DNA of 32,824 nucleotides from Candidatus Rokuibacteriota bacterium (GCA_016209635.1 JACQWC010000171.1:1-32824); one strand, 5' to 3'; positions 7,660-15,312 are shown, numbered from the stretch's first letter. Notes: a model not told the origin generated them from the sequence alone. Made by a program: numbers and translations.

Positions 7660-9198
7660 CTACTTCGCGGCGCGGCGGCGGACGAGGGTGGCGATCCCGC
7701 CGACGAGCACCAGGCCCGGCAGGATGAGGACGGGGAGGAGGAACGCGACGCGCGCTTCGCTCGCGTTCATGAAGATGGGCGTCTGCTTCGTGTCCTTGGG
7801 ACGGATCGCGATCTGGTCCTCTTCCTCGGCCAGCCAGCTCACCGTGTTCAGGAAGAAGTCCCGGTTGCCCTGGACGTTGAGGAACTGGTTGGCGGCGACG
7901 TTCGACGTACCGAAGACGACGATCCGCGCCTTGTCCCTGGTCACGACGGCGGCGATGGGAACGGGGCCCTTGAGGTCCCCGGGGCCGAGCTGCGCCTGGC
8001 CCCGGCGGAGCGCCTCGCGATCGGTCTCGCCCCAGCTCTGCGGGCTCGTCCGCACCAGGGGCTGGACCGTGACCCCCTGGGGCGGCGTCCTGGCCCCGGC
8101 GACCGAGCGGGTCAGGGGGAACAGCGTCGCCACGCCGCCCATGTCGCGCGTGATCGGGTGCGGCTCGTACTGGAGGATCACGGGCACCAGGGGCTCGTTG
8201 ATCCCGAAGAGTTGCCCGATGGGGTTCGTCTCGACGACGAGGTTCTCGCCCAGCTCGACGCCGTACTTCGTGAGGTAGCGCGTGAGCCCGTCGGTCTGGA
8301 CCCGGTCGGGAAACGGCGGATCGACCATCACCAGGAGCTTCCCGCCGCGGCCGACGTAGGCGTCGAGGGCGGTCAGCTCGGGCGGGAACGGGTCGGTCCG
8401 CGGCCCCGCGACGATCACGAGGGCCGCGTCGTCCGGCACCTTGGCCTCGCGGGCGAGGACGAGCGGCTTCACCTCGTAGTTCGCGCGCTCCATCGCCGAC
8501 TTCGCCTCGCTGAAGCCCGGCCGCTCGGTGTTCGTCAGCTCGTGCTCACCGTGGCCCTGGAGGACGTAGACGATCCGCTTCCCTTCCCGCGTCACCTTGA
8601 CGAGGCCGTTGGTGAGCTTCTCCTCCTCGGCGTCGAGCACCTTCTCCGACCGGATCTTCGTCTCGAGCACGATCGTGCCGTACGACTCCACCGCGTACTG
8701 CCGCGCCAGGCCCGGCTCGCGGTCCGGGTCGACGACCTTCCAGGTGAAGCGCGCGCCCGCGTGGCGGGCGTACTGCTTGAGGAGGTCCTCCGCCAGCCGC
8801 TTTCCCGGCTGATCCGACCGGAAGAAGGCGACGGCGTTCACGTCGGTCTTGAGCCGCCCGAGGAGCTGGATCGTCTGCGGCGACAGGCTGTGCCGCTTGT
8901 TCGACGTCAGGTCGAGCCGCGCGTTGTGGCGGTAGGAGACCGCCTCGACGAGGCCGATGATCCCGAGCAGGAGCAGGATCATCACGGCCGTGTTGAGACC
9001 GTAGCGCGCGCTCCGGCCGGCGAGCACGGTGCGGAGGCCGCCGACCCGGCCGACGACCGACAGCACGACGAGCGCGAGACCCGCGAGGACCAGGGCCCAC
9101 CGGACGTCGGACCACTGGGGCCGGACCCAGGGCAGGAGGATCGCCGCCACCAGCCCGAGGAGGCCCGCGTACCCCGCCCAGTCGGTGAGTCGCTTCAT
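7660..9198 (-). CDS. GldG-like ABC transporter auxiliary protein
   Basis: The protein has 512 residues. Three hydrophobic segments lie near the N-terminus (about 9-27, 33-50 and 70-88) and one lies near the C-terminus (about 485-505). Between them is a large extracytoplasmic domain that fits the GldG/ABC-transporter-auxiliary family: LDLTSNKRHSLSPQT at the start, then VYVLQGHGE, LVIVAGPRTDPFPPE and GKLLVMVDPPF, then a late VVFGTSNVAAN..L...GN.DFFLN motif. Such proteins work with an ABC-2 permease and ATPase, encoded directly upstream here. In Bacteroidota the homologues support gliding, but the set is common in non-gliding bacteria. The permease gene stops four bases before this start (ATG 9198). 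Confidence 0.88.
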   Translation of the reverse strand: MKRLTDWAGYAGLLGLVAAILLPWVRPQWSDVRWALVLAGLALVVLSVVGRVGGLRTVLAGRSARYGLNTAVMILLLLGIIGLVEAVSYRHNARLDLTSNKRHSLSPQTIQLLGRLKTDVNAVAFFRSDQPGKRLAEDLLKQYARHAGARFTWKVVDPDREPGLARQYAVESYGTIVLETKIRSEKVLDAEEEKLTNGLVKVTREGKRIVYVLQGHGEHELTNTERPGFSEAKSAMERANYEVKPLVLAREAKVPDDAALVIVAGPRTDPFPPELTALDAYVGRGGKLLVMVDPPFPDRVQTDGLTRYLTKYGVELGENLVVETNPIGQLFGINEPLVPVILQYEPHPITRDMGGVATLFPLTRSVAGARTPPQGVTVQPLVRTSPQSWGETDREALRRGQAQLGPGDLKGPVPIAAVVTRDKARIVVFGTSNVAANQFLNVQGNRDFFLNTVSWLAEEEDQIAIRPKDTKQTPIFMNASEARVAFLLPVLILPGLVLVGGIATLVRRRAAK

Positions 9199-9202
9199 CC
9201 GC

Positions 9203-9970
9203 TCAGCCCTTCCAGCGCCGCGCCTCGAGGGAGCGCAGCGTGAGGAACAGCGCCAGCAGCGTGAAGTTCAGGTAGTAGATCACGTCCTTCGTGTCCAGCA
9301 CGCCCTTGGCGAAATTATCGTAGTGCTCGAGGATCGAGAGGTGGGCAAGCACCTTGCCCCAGACCCCGCCCGCGTAGTCGGCGGACCAGCCGAGCACCCA
9401 GAAGATCAGGAGGATCCCGAACGTCGTGATCGAGGCGACGATCTGGTTCTCCGTCAGCGAGGACGCGAACACGCCCACGGCGAGGAAGGTCGCGCCGACC
9501 AGCAGCAGACCCACGTAGCCCGTCAGCATCACGCCCCACTCGAGCCGCGCGAAGTAGGTCAGCATCGCCGGGTAGAGGAGGGTGAGGCCCAGCATCATCC
9601 CGTAGATCGCCAGCGCGGCCAGGTACTTGCCGACCAGCACGGCGCCGTCGCGGACGGGGTATGTGAGCAGCAGCTCGATCGTCCCGGACCGCCGCTCCTC
9701 CGCGAAGAGCCGCATCGTCACGAGCGGCATGAGCAGGAGCAGGATGACCGTGATGTTCGAGAAGACCGGCCGCATGACCGAGTCGGTCACGTTCAGGTCG
9801 CGCGCCATGGCCGGGTTCATCGCCGACTGCATGGATGCCAGCGTGAAGAACGCGAAGATGGAGTAGAAGAAGTAGCCGGCGATCAGCAGGAAGACGGTGA
9901 GGATCACCCACGCGACCGGGGAGGTGAAGTAGAGCCGCATCTCCTTCTTGAAGATCGGCCAGACGTTCAC
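9203..9970 (-). CDS. ABC-2 type permease (GldF-like)
   Basis: This is a 255-residue integral membrane protein with about six hydrophobic helices. The conserved opening is NVWPIFKKEMRLYFTSPVAWV, and the permease motif FAEERRSGTIELLLTYPV lies near residue 90. It matches the GldF/ABC-2 permease class that forms the membrane channel of an exporter or a mechanical complex. Translation starts at GTG 9970, which overlaps the stop of the ATPase gene by four bases (GTGA), so the two are made together. The transported molecule is unknown. Confidence 0.9.
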   Translation of the reverse strand: MNVWPIFKKEMRLYFTSPVAWVILTVFLLIAGYFFYSIFAFFTLASMQSAMNPAMARDLNVTDSVMRPVFSNITVILLLLMPLVTMRLFAEERRSGTIELLLTYPVRDGAVLVGKYLAALAIYGMMLGLTLLYPAMLTYFARLEWGVMLTGYVGLLLVGATFLAVGVFASSLTENQIVASITTFGILLIFWVLGWSADYAGGVWGKVLAHLSILEHYDNFAKGVLDTKDVIYYLNFTLLALFLTLRSLEARRWKG

Positions 9971-10947
9971 GCCGGCGCCTCCTCGGGATTCTCCGCGGCG
10001 GGGGCGCCGTCCGTCTCCTCGCCCGCGACCACCCGCATGAACACCTCCTCGAGGGTCATCCCCACCCGGCGCAGCTCGATCAAGTCCCACCGCTGGCTCG
10101 CGGCGAGCTGGAAGATCTCCGACCGCACGTCCCGCCCCCGCTCCGACTCGACGACGTAGGTGCTGGCACCGTCCTCGACCGCCTGATCGTGGACCTGGAG
10201 CACGCCAGGGATCGCGCGCATCGCGGCCCGCACCGTGCCCGGCGGCGCCGCGATCTGCACCTGTACGCGCGCCGTGGGGAAGAACTGCTCCACGAGGGTA
10301 TCGATCGGCCCCTGGGCGACGATCGCGCCCTTGTTGATGATGATGACGCCGCTGCACACCATGGACACTTCCGGCAGGATGTGGGTCGACAGGATCACCG
10401 TGTGCTGGCCCGCGAGCGCCTTGATCAGCGAGCGGATCTCCGTGATCTGCTTCGGGTCCAGGCCGATGGTCGGCTCGTCGAGGATCAAAACGGAGGGATC
10501 GTTGATGATCGCCTGGGCGAGGCCCACCCGCTGACGATACCCCTTCGACAGCTTGCCGATGAGCCGATTCTGCATGTCGGTGACGAGGCAGCGCTCCATG
10601 ACCTCCGCGACCCGCCGCTTGCGCGCGGATCGCGGAATCCCTTTCACCTCGGCGACGAAATCGAGGTAGGGCGCCACCCGCATGTCCGAGTAGAGGGGCA
10701 CGTTCTCGGGCAGGTAGCCGATCCGCCGCCGGACCTCCATGGACTGCCTGAAGACGTCGTACCCCGCCACCCTCGCGGATCCGCTGCTCGCGGGCATGAA
10801 GCAGGCGAGGATCCGCATGGCCGTCGACTTCCCCGCGCCGTTCGGGCCGAGGAAGCCGACGATGTCGCCCGGCGCGACGCTGAACGAGACGTCGCGGATC
10901 GCGGTGACCGGGCCGTAATGCTTCGTGAGGTTCTGGACTTCGATCAT
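9967..10947 (-). CDS. ABC transporter ATP-binding protein (GldA-like)
   Basis: The 326-residue ATPase has Walker A GPNGAGKST (34-42), signature LSKGYRQ (133-139), Walker B VLILDEPT (153-160) and the switch histidine in STH (H189). The LSKGYRQRVGLAQ form of the signature is the usual one in GldA-type ATPases. The C-terminal 100 residues are a regulatory extension. It energises the permease and GldG-like protein encoded downstream. The ATG at 10947 follows a TATAAT box by 22 bases, with no evident ribosome binding site, so the transcript may be nearly leaderless. Confidence 0.92.
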   Translation of the reverse strand: MIEVQNLTKHYGPVTAIRDVSFSVAPGDIVGFLGPNGAGKSTAMRILACFMPASSGSARVAGYDVFRQSMEVRRRIGYLPENVPLYSDMRVAPYLDFVAEVKGIPRSARKRRVAEVMERCLVTDMQNRLIGKLSKGYRQRVGLAQAIINDPSVLILDEPTIGLDPKQITEIRSLIKALAGQHTVILSTHILPEVSMVCSGVIIINKGAIVAQGPIDTLVEQFFPTARVQVQIAAPPGTVRAAMRAIPGVLQVHDQAVEDGASTYVVESERGRDVRSEIFQLAASQRWDLIELRRVGMTLEEVFMRVVAGEETDGAPAAENPEEAPA

Positions 10948-10968
10948 GCGAGGCTAATCGACCGACGC

Positions 10969-10974
10969 ATTATA
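10969..10974 (-). promoter_or_regulatory. -10 box of the Gld-type operon
   Basis: A perfect TATAAT is read on the minus strand at 10974-10969. It overlaps the stop codon of the upstream thioesterase gene and lies 21 bases before the ATPase start. The -35 region is poor (TTTCCG-like at about 17 bases). It stands out in such GC-rich DNA, so a promoter is plausible. The predicted leader is only about 15 bases. Confidence 0.45.
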
Positions 10975-11389
10975 CACCGTGACCACGCGCGTCGGAAACG
11001 ACCGGCATCATCGCCTGGAGCCACGCGGGCACGGTGACGAGCTTGGCCGTCGCCGGGTCCCAGCAGGCGTGGAGCGTCGAGCCCGTGGTGATCACCTCCC
11101 CGGCCTCGTTGCGGATGTCGTAGGCGAACCGGAAGCTCATTCGCTTCCGCTCGCCCACCCAGCACCGCACCTCGAGCAGGTCGTCCAGCCGCGCGGGCTT
11201 GAGGTAGCGGACGCTCGCCTCGACGACCGGCATGTGGATCTTCTGATCGACGTCCGACATGGCCATGCCCTGCTGGCGGAGGTATTCGACGCGTCCCACC
11301 TCGAAGTACGTGAGGTAGTTGCCGTAGTAGACGACCTTCATGCAGTCGGTATCCTTGTAGCGGACCCGGATCCGCGCCGTCGCGATCAT
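10970..11389 (-). CDS. YbgC/4-hydroxybenzoyl-CoA-type acyl-CoA thioesterase
   Basis: This is a 139-residue single-hotdog protein of normal length for the family. The active-site motif is RVRYKDTDCMKVVYYGNYLT, in which the conserved Asp of the DTD stretch is present. FEVGRVEYLR and the later strands RMSFRFAYDIR and TTGSTLHACWD also fit. The common His after VVY is replaced by Tyr. It would hydrolyse a short or aromatic acyl-CoA in the cytoplasm; the substrate cannot be told. ATG 11389 is chosen because the conserved domain begins five residues later. It is the last gene after the nuclease-domain and AAA ATPase genes, about 60 bases downstream of the latter. Confidence 0.87.
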   Translation of the reverse strand: MIATARIRVRYKDTDCMKVVYYGNYLTYFEVGRVEYLRQQGMAMSDVDQKIHMPVVEASVRYLKPARLDDLLEVRCWVGERKRMSFRFAYDIRNEAGEVITTGSTLHACWDPATAKLVTVPAWLQAMMPVVSDARGHGV

Positions 11390-11451
11390 TGCATCGGGTG
11401 CCGCGAGGGCGGCGTCCACCGAGGGTGGCGTGCCATAGGTACGGAACCCGC

Positions 11452-12393
11452 CTACAAATACTGGCCGTAGCGGATCTTCTCGACCACGCCGCGGACCCGC
11501 TTGTAGCCGTCGATCGCCTCGAGGAAGTCCGCGGTCGTGACGAGCGAGGGCTTCCCGCCCGCCGCCACCTGGTGCACCTTCGCCTCGAGCGCCTGGCGCA
11601 GGATCTCCGAGAGATCGGCGCCGCTCATGCCGCCCATGACGGGCAGCACCGTCGCGTAGTCGATCTCCTCGAAGAGCTGGCGTCCGGCCCGCCGCTCGGT
11701 CTTGGCCCGCATCAGCGCCAGGATCTCCTGCTGGGCGGTGGCGTCCGGCAGCGCCACCTCGATCAGGTGGTCGAGCCGCCCGGGCGCGACGAGCGCCGGG
11801 TCGAGCCCGTCCGTGCGAGTGGTCGCGGCGATCACCAGCACCCGCGCGGCGACGTCGACGCCGTCGAGCTTCTCGCAGAGCGCGGCGACCAGCCGCGCGC
11901 TCGCCTCGCGCGCCTGCGGCGGTGGCAGCAGGTGCTCCAGCGACAGCGCGTCGGCCTCGTCCATGAAGAGGACCGCGCGACCCTCGGAGCTGGCGATGCG
12001 GAGAATCTCCTGGAGCAGCTCGCCCGTGTTCGCGCCGAACTTGGAGGTCAGGTTGAGGAGTTTCAGGTGGTAGAAGATCGCTCCGGACGCGGTCGCGAGC
12101 GCGCGCGCAAGGGTCGCCTTGCCGGTGCCGGGCGGGCCGTAGAGCAGGACGCCCTTGGGCGGCGCGATCCCCCACTGCTTGTACAGGTCGGGGTCGGTCA
12201 GCGCGTGGGCGTAGCCCCGGAGCATCGCCTTCGCGTGCCGGAGTCCGCCGACGTCGTCGAACGAGACGTTGGGGCGGATGGTGGTCTCGACGCGCCCGGT
12301 CAGGTCGCCGAACTTCTCGCCGAGCTTCGCGAAGACGTCCTCGATGCGGCGCTGAACCGCCCACTCGAGGTCGTCGCTCTCGGGAGGGGCCAT
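11452..12393 (-). CDS. AAA-family ATPase with altered nucleotide-binding residues
   Basis: The 313-residue protein has a single AAA module like those of p97/FtsH/proteasomal ATPases: SFDDVGGL (44-51), Walker A GPPGTGKAT (86-94), Walker B VLFMDEADAL (141-150) and LDPALVAPGRLD (197-208). Several normally fixed positions differ. The Thr/Ser after the Walker A Lys is Ala93, the sensor-1 Asn is Thr192, and the first of the two arginine-finger positions is Ala203 while R206 remains. It may therefore bind ATP but hydrolyse it poorly, or Thr94 may substitute for the missing Thr. The N-terminal 40 residues look helical and could bind a partner. It starts four bases after the nuclease-domain gene and lies upstream of the thioesterase gene. 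Confidence 0.88.
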   Translation of the reverse strand: MAPPESDDLEWAVQRRIEDVFAKLGEKFGDLTGRVETTIRPNVSFDDVGGLRHAKAMLRGYAHALTDPDLYKQWGIAPPKGVLLYGPPGTGKATLARALATASGAIFYHLKLLNLTSKFGANTGELLQEILRIASSEGRAVLFMDEADALSLEHLLPPPQAREASARLVAALCEKLDGVDVAARVLVIAATTRTDGLDPALVAPGRLDHLIEVALPDATAQQEILALMRAKTERRAGRQLFEEIDYATVLPVMGGMSGADLSEILRQALEAKVHQVAAGGKPSLVTTADFLEAIDGYKRVRGVVEKIRYGQYL

Positions 12394-12397
12394 CGCG

Positions 12398-12922
12398 TCA
12401 GATCTGCTGGCGGGACGGCGCCGGGCTCCCGCCCTTGTCGAAGACGCGGTCCTCGACCAGCACCGGGACCTTGGCCCGGATCGCGAGGGCGATCGCGTCC
12501 GAGGGGCGCGCGTCCAGGGTCAGCTCGGCCGAGCCGCTCGTGAGATACACGGTCGCGTAGTAGATGTCGTCGCGCAGGTCCGTGATGACCGCGCGGGTCA
12601 GCGTCACCTTGAGCCGGCCAAACAGCGTGAGGAAGAGGTCGTGGGTCAGCGGCCGGGGCGGCGTGACGCCATTGAGCGGAAACGCGATGCCGGTGGCCTC
12701 GGCGTGCCCGATCGCCATCGCGAGCCGTCGCTTGTCGCGCTTGCCCTGCAGCAGCACGGTCGGCTGTTGCGTCCGCTGGTCGATCAGCACGGCCATCACC
12801 TCGACCTCCTGCGGTCCCGTCGCCTTGGGCGTGGGAGGATCCGCGCGGTCCCGCGTCTCCGCCGCGCCCGCCAGCGCCAGGATCACCAGCGCGCTCAGTC
12901 CGATTCGACGGCGTGTGCTCAT
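12398..12922 (-). CDS. Bifunctional-nuclease (DUF151) domain protein with signal peptide
   Basis: The 174-residue protein consists of a signal-like N-terminus (MSTRRRIGLSALVILALAG) and a bifunctional-nuclease domain. The family landmarks are present: EVMAVLIDQRTQQPTVLLQG, IGHAEATGIAF, PPRPLTHDLF and LDARPSDAIALAIRAKVPVLV. Plant members have DNase/RNase activity, while bacterial members are mostly uncharacterised. The predicted signal suggests action outside the cytoplasm; it could instead be a membrane anchor. ATG 12922 is preceded by a GAGGTGG stretch at suitable distance. It is the first gene of a short operon with the AAA ATPase and thioesterase. Confidence 0.87.
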   Translation of the reverse strand: MSTRRRIGLSALVILALAGAAETRDRADPPTPKATGPQEVEVMAVLIDQRTQQPTVLLQGKRDKRRLAMAIGHAEATGIAFPLNGVTPPRPLTHDLFLTLFGRLKVTLTRAVITDLRDDIYYATVYLTSGSAELTLDARPSDAIALAIRAKVPVLVEDRVFDKGGSPAPSRQQI

Positions 12923-12956
12923 CGCTGCCACCTCGTTCTCCCTCGCGAGTGGTGCC

Positions 12957-12962
12957 AGTATA
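12957..12962 (-). promoter_or_regulatory. Possible -10 box upstream of the nuclease-domain gene
   Basis: TATACT is read on the minus strand at 12962-12957, 35 bases before the ATG at 12922. It matches five of six consensus bases. No convincing -35 box is visible. It lies in the 74-base gap after the MFS gene. Confidence 0.35.
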
Positions 12963-12996
12963 ACTCCGGGCCGCGGGACGCCGGGGCCGAGATCGG

Positions 12997-14199
12997 TCAG
13001 TCCCGAGGGCGCGGCTCGCTCGCCGGCGGTGGCGCCACCTCGAGGCGGACGCTCACGAGCGCGCCGCCGAGGAGCAGCGCCGTCAGGAGCGACCACATGG
13101 GCCCGTAGCCGAGCGCGTGCGTCACCACGCCAGAGAGGAAGGCGCCGCTCGCGCTGCCGACGAGGAACACCGCGCTGAACACGCCGAAGACGGAGGCGCG
13201 CCGCGCCCTCGAGGTCTGATCCGCGACGAGCGCCGCGAGCCCCGGGTAGAGGAAGCCGTGCGCGCCGCCCGCCAGGAGCCCGGCGAGGAGCAGGACCGGC
13301 AGCACCGGGGTCTGGCTCGTCCGGCTCACGAGGAGGCCGAGCGCCGCCAGGAGTCCCGTCGCCGCCGTCTGGACGAACATCGACGGCACGATGACGGCGC
13401 GCCGGCCGTGCGTGTCGACGAGCCGTCCCGCGAAGACGCGCACCGCCATCGCCGCGCCCGCGTACCCCGTGTAGAAGAGCGAGAGCGTCGAGACACCGAG
13501 GCTCTCCGCGAAGGTCGGCAGGAAGGCGAAGATCGTCCCGGTCCCGAGACCGAAGAAGACGGTGACCGCCATGTGCCGCTGGAGGATCTCGCCGAACCCC
13601 TCGCGCACCGACCGGATGCCGCTGAGCGGGAGGGCCTCGCCGCGGCGGCGCTCGCGCAGACGCGAGGCGAGCACCAGGGCGATCCCGGCCACGAGCACGC
13701 ACGCCGCCCAGAGCGGGCGGAACCCGTAGCGCCGGATCACCCACTCCCCCGCGAGCGGCGCCAGCGCCGTCGAGAGGAGACCCGACACGCCGTAGATGCC
13801 GAGCGCCCACCCGCGCCGCGCCGGCGGCACCAGGTCGACCACGTACGCGAAGCTCGCGACGAAGAAGGCGGAGAATCCGATCCCCTGCAGCGCGCGCACG
13901 AGGGCGAGCCAGGGGACCGACGCCACCACCGTCGCGAGCAGCGCCGACGCGACGACGAGGCCCGCGCCCAGCAGCATGAAGGGCTTCCGGCCGAACGCGT
14001 CCACCCACGGGCCGATCACCGGCTGGCACACGATGCCCGTGGCGCTGTAGAGGCCCATCACGAAACCGATCTCCACCTCGGTGCCGCCGAGCCGGTGGAT
14101 GTAGAGGGGCAGGAGCACGAAGCCGTTCAGGCTCGCGAAGAAGAAGAAGTTGGTGACCGTCACCCAGACGAACGCCCTGTACGCTAGAATGGGCGACAC
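12997..14199 (-). CDS. Major facilitator superfamily transporter
   Basis: This is a 400-residue membrane protein with about twelve hydrophobic helices. The MFS loop 2-3 motif is GPWVDAFGRKPFMLLGAG, with a related copy in the second half, GRLVDTHGRRAVIV. The loops are rich in Arg on the cytoplasmic side (RLRERRRGE in the central loop). It is probably a proton-coupled exporter or importer of a small molecule; the substrate is not evident. The start GTG 14199 lies 14 bases from the divergent hotdog gene, so their control regions must overlap each other's coding sequence. A slightly later start would cut into the first helix. Confidence 0.9.
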   Translation of the reverse strand: MSPILAYRAFVWVTVTNFFFFASLNGFVLLPLYIHRLGGTEVEIGFVMGLYSATGIVCQPVIGPWVDAFGRKPFMLLGAGLVVASALLATVVASVPWLALVRALQGIGFSAFFVASFAYVVDLVPPARRGWALGIYGVSGLLSTALAPLAGEWVIRRYGFRPLWAACVLVAGIALVLASRLRERRRGEALPLSGIRSVREGFGEILQRHMAVTVFFGLGTGTIFAFLPTFAESLGVSTLSLFYTGYAGAAMAVRVFAGRLVDTHGRRAVIVPSMFVQTAATGLLAALGLLVSRTSQTPVLPVLLLAGLLAGGAHGFLYPGLAALVADQTSRARRASVFGVFSAVFLVGSASGAFLSGVVTHALGYGPMWSLLTALLLGGALVSVRLEVAPPPASEPRPRD

Positions 14200-14213
14200 C
14201 CGAGAATTATCGC

Positions 14214-15110
14214 ATGGCGACGACCGACTCCGTCCTGCGCCGGGGGATCGAGGGCGAGGGCGACGAACGGATCCTCACGCTCGATCCCGCCTTCCAGGGG
14301 CTGCCCGAGACCGCGCACGGCGGGAGCGTGCTGGCGGTCTTCGACGCGATCGCGGCGTGGTCGGGACCCCGGCGGGTCGCCGGCCTCTACCGGCGGCGCG
14401 TGCCCCTCGACGTGCCGCTGCGCCTCGCGATCACGCGCACGGACGCCGCCGTCGCGTACACGCTGCGCGACGACTCGGGCGTCCTCGCCGACGGCCGCGT
14501 GTCACCGGCAGCGGATGACGATCGCACCCCGCCGCGGTCGGGGGACCCTCCTCGACCACGACTGCAACAACCACGGGTCTCGGAGGGCCCCCCGACCCCG
14601 TCCGGAGAGACCGGCCATCCGCTGCCGGTGTCGGCGAGCTGCCTCGCGTGCGGGATCGACAACCGCCTCGGGCTCCAGGTGCGGCTCACCTTCGACGACG
14701 AGGCCGTCTGGGGAACCTGGTCACCGCGGGAGGCGTTCCGCGCCCCCGACGGGGGCTTGGCCCCCGTGGCGCTGACGACGCTCCTCGACGAGGCGGCGTT
14801 CTGGCTGGGCGCGCTCGCCTCGGGGGAGTCGGGTATGACGACGGACCTTCGGGTGACGCTCCACCGCCGGGTCCCGCTCGACACCGCGATCCGGGTGGCG
14901 GGGGGCCGGCGCACGGTGCGCCGGCACGCGGACGACCCGCGCTACTGGACGACCGAAGTCGCCGCGCGCGACGGGCGCGGCGAGCTCGTGGCCGCGGCCG
15001 AGATCACCTTCGTCGCGGTGCGCGGCGCGGCGCGCCGGCTCGTCAACGGGATGCTCTCGATCAACCCGCCCGACGTCGTGCGCCGCGTCTTCCCCGCCTA
15101 CGCCCGCTAG
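14214..15110 (+). CDS. Double-hotdog thioesterase-like protein with repeat-derived linker
   Basis: This 298-residue protein appears to contain two hotdog folds. The first (about 10-100) has the PaaI-type signature LPETAHGGSVLAVFDA. The second (about 135-290) opens with a zinc-like SCLACGIDN, continues LGLQVRLTFD and has a TTLLDEAAFWLGAL helix. The two are joined by a Pro/Arg-rich linker. The DNA for residues 108-128 (14537-14596) is a copy of the palindromic repeat found just after the gene, so the linker was probably created or enlarged by insertion of that element in frame. Hotdog proteins act on acyl-CoA or acyl-ACP; the specific substrate is unknown. It runs toward the dienelactone hydrolase gene. 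Confidence 0.78.
   Translation: MATTDSVLRRGIEGEGDERILTLDPAFQGLPETAHGGSVLAVFDAIAAWSGPRRVAGLYRRRVPLDVPLRLAITRTDAAVAYTLRDDSGVLADGRVSPAADDDRTPPRSGDPPRPRLQQPRVSEGPPTPSGETGHPLPVSASCLACGIDNRLGLQVRLTFDDEAVWGTWSPREAFRAPDGGLAPVALTTLLDEAAFWLGALASGESGMTTDLRVTLHRRVPLDTAIRVAGGRRTVRRHADDPRYWTTEVAARDGRGELVAAAEITFVAVRGAARRLVNGMLSINPPDVVRRVFPAYAR
14537..14596 (+). repeat. Palindromic repeat element inside a coding sequence
   Basis: Two 15-base arms (14537-14551 and 14582-14596) are inverted repeats of each other with one mismatch. They flank a 30-base core at 14552-14581. The core is identical at 27 of 30 positions to the reverse complement of 15262-15291, the core of the element downstream of the gene. The arms differ in sequence from those of the downstream copy but keep their mutual pairing. 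The element is in frame and adds about 20 residues to the protein. Confidence 0.75.
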
Positions 15111-15111
15111 C

Positions 15112-15309
15112 GCTCGTCGGGCGCCGCGGCTGCCCGACATCCGAGAGGACCGAGGTGGAGGCGGGGGCGCCTCCGAGACCCGTGGCCGTTGCCGTCGCGG
15201 TCGTCGTGCGCCGCGTCTGCCCGACATCCGAGAGGACCGAGGTGGAGGCGGGGGCGCCTCCGAGACCCGTGGCCGTTGCCGTCGTGGTCGAGGAGGCGCC
15301 CCCGCCTCC
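15112..15309 (+). repeat. Tandem 87-base palindromic repeat between convergent genes
   Basis: Two copies with an 87-base period begin directly after the hotdog gene's stop (unit 1 about 15112-15198, unit 2 about 15199-15285). Each contains the hairpin GGAGGCGGGGGCGCCTCC (15157-15174 and 15244-15261) and the conserved core. After the second core, the complementary hairpin GGAGGCGCCCCCGCCTCC lies at 15292-15309, so 15244-15309 forms an 18-base inverted repeat around a 30-base core. A 16-base piece of the gene's 3' end (15075-15090) recurs exactly at 15203-15218. The array fills almost the whole 202-base gap. Confidence 0.9.
15244..15309. terminator. Possible two-way transcription terminator formed by the repeat
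   Basis: The 18-base inverted repeat with a 30-base loop lies exactly between two convergent genes (stops at 15110 and 15313). Each arm can also fold alone as a 7-base-pair hairpin. There is no U-tract, so if it stops transcription it would do so by structure or with a factor. This role is inferred from position. Confidence 0.35.
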
Positions 15310-15312
15310 GGC

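Noticed and set aside
5839-9243. A 3.4-kb open frame on the plus strand across the DUF4340 and GldG-like genes
   Set aside because: It is antisense to two recognisable genes, has charged low-complexity composition and crosses their gene boundary. It is a by-product of high GC content.
10534-10552. Unusual ABC signature LSKGYRQ instead of LSGGQ
   Set aside because: This form is standard in GldA-type ATPases, so it is not a defect.
15111-15312. Tandem repeat between convergent genes, considered as a short CRISPR array
   Set aside because: There are only two units with an 87-base period, no unique spacers, internal hairpins and no cas genes. A palindromic repeat element explains it better.
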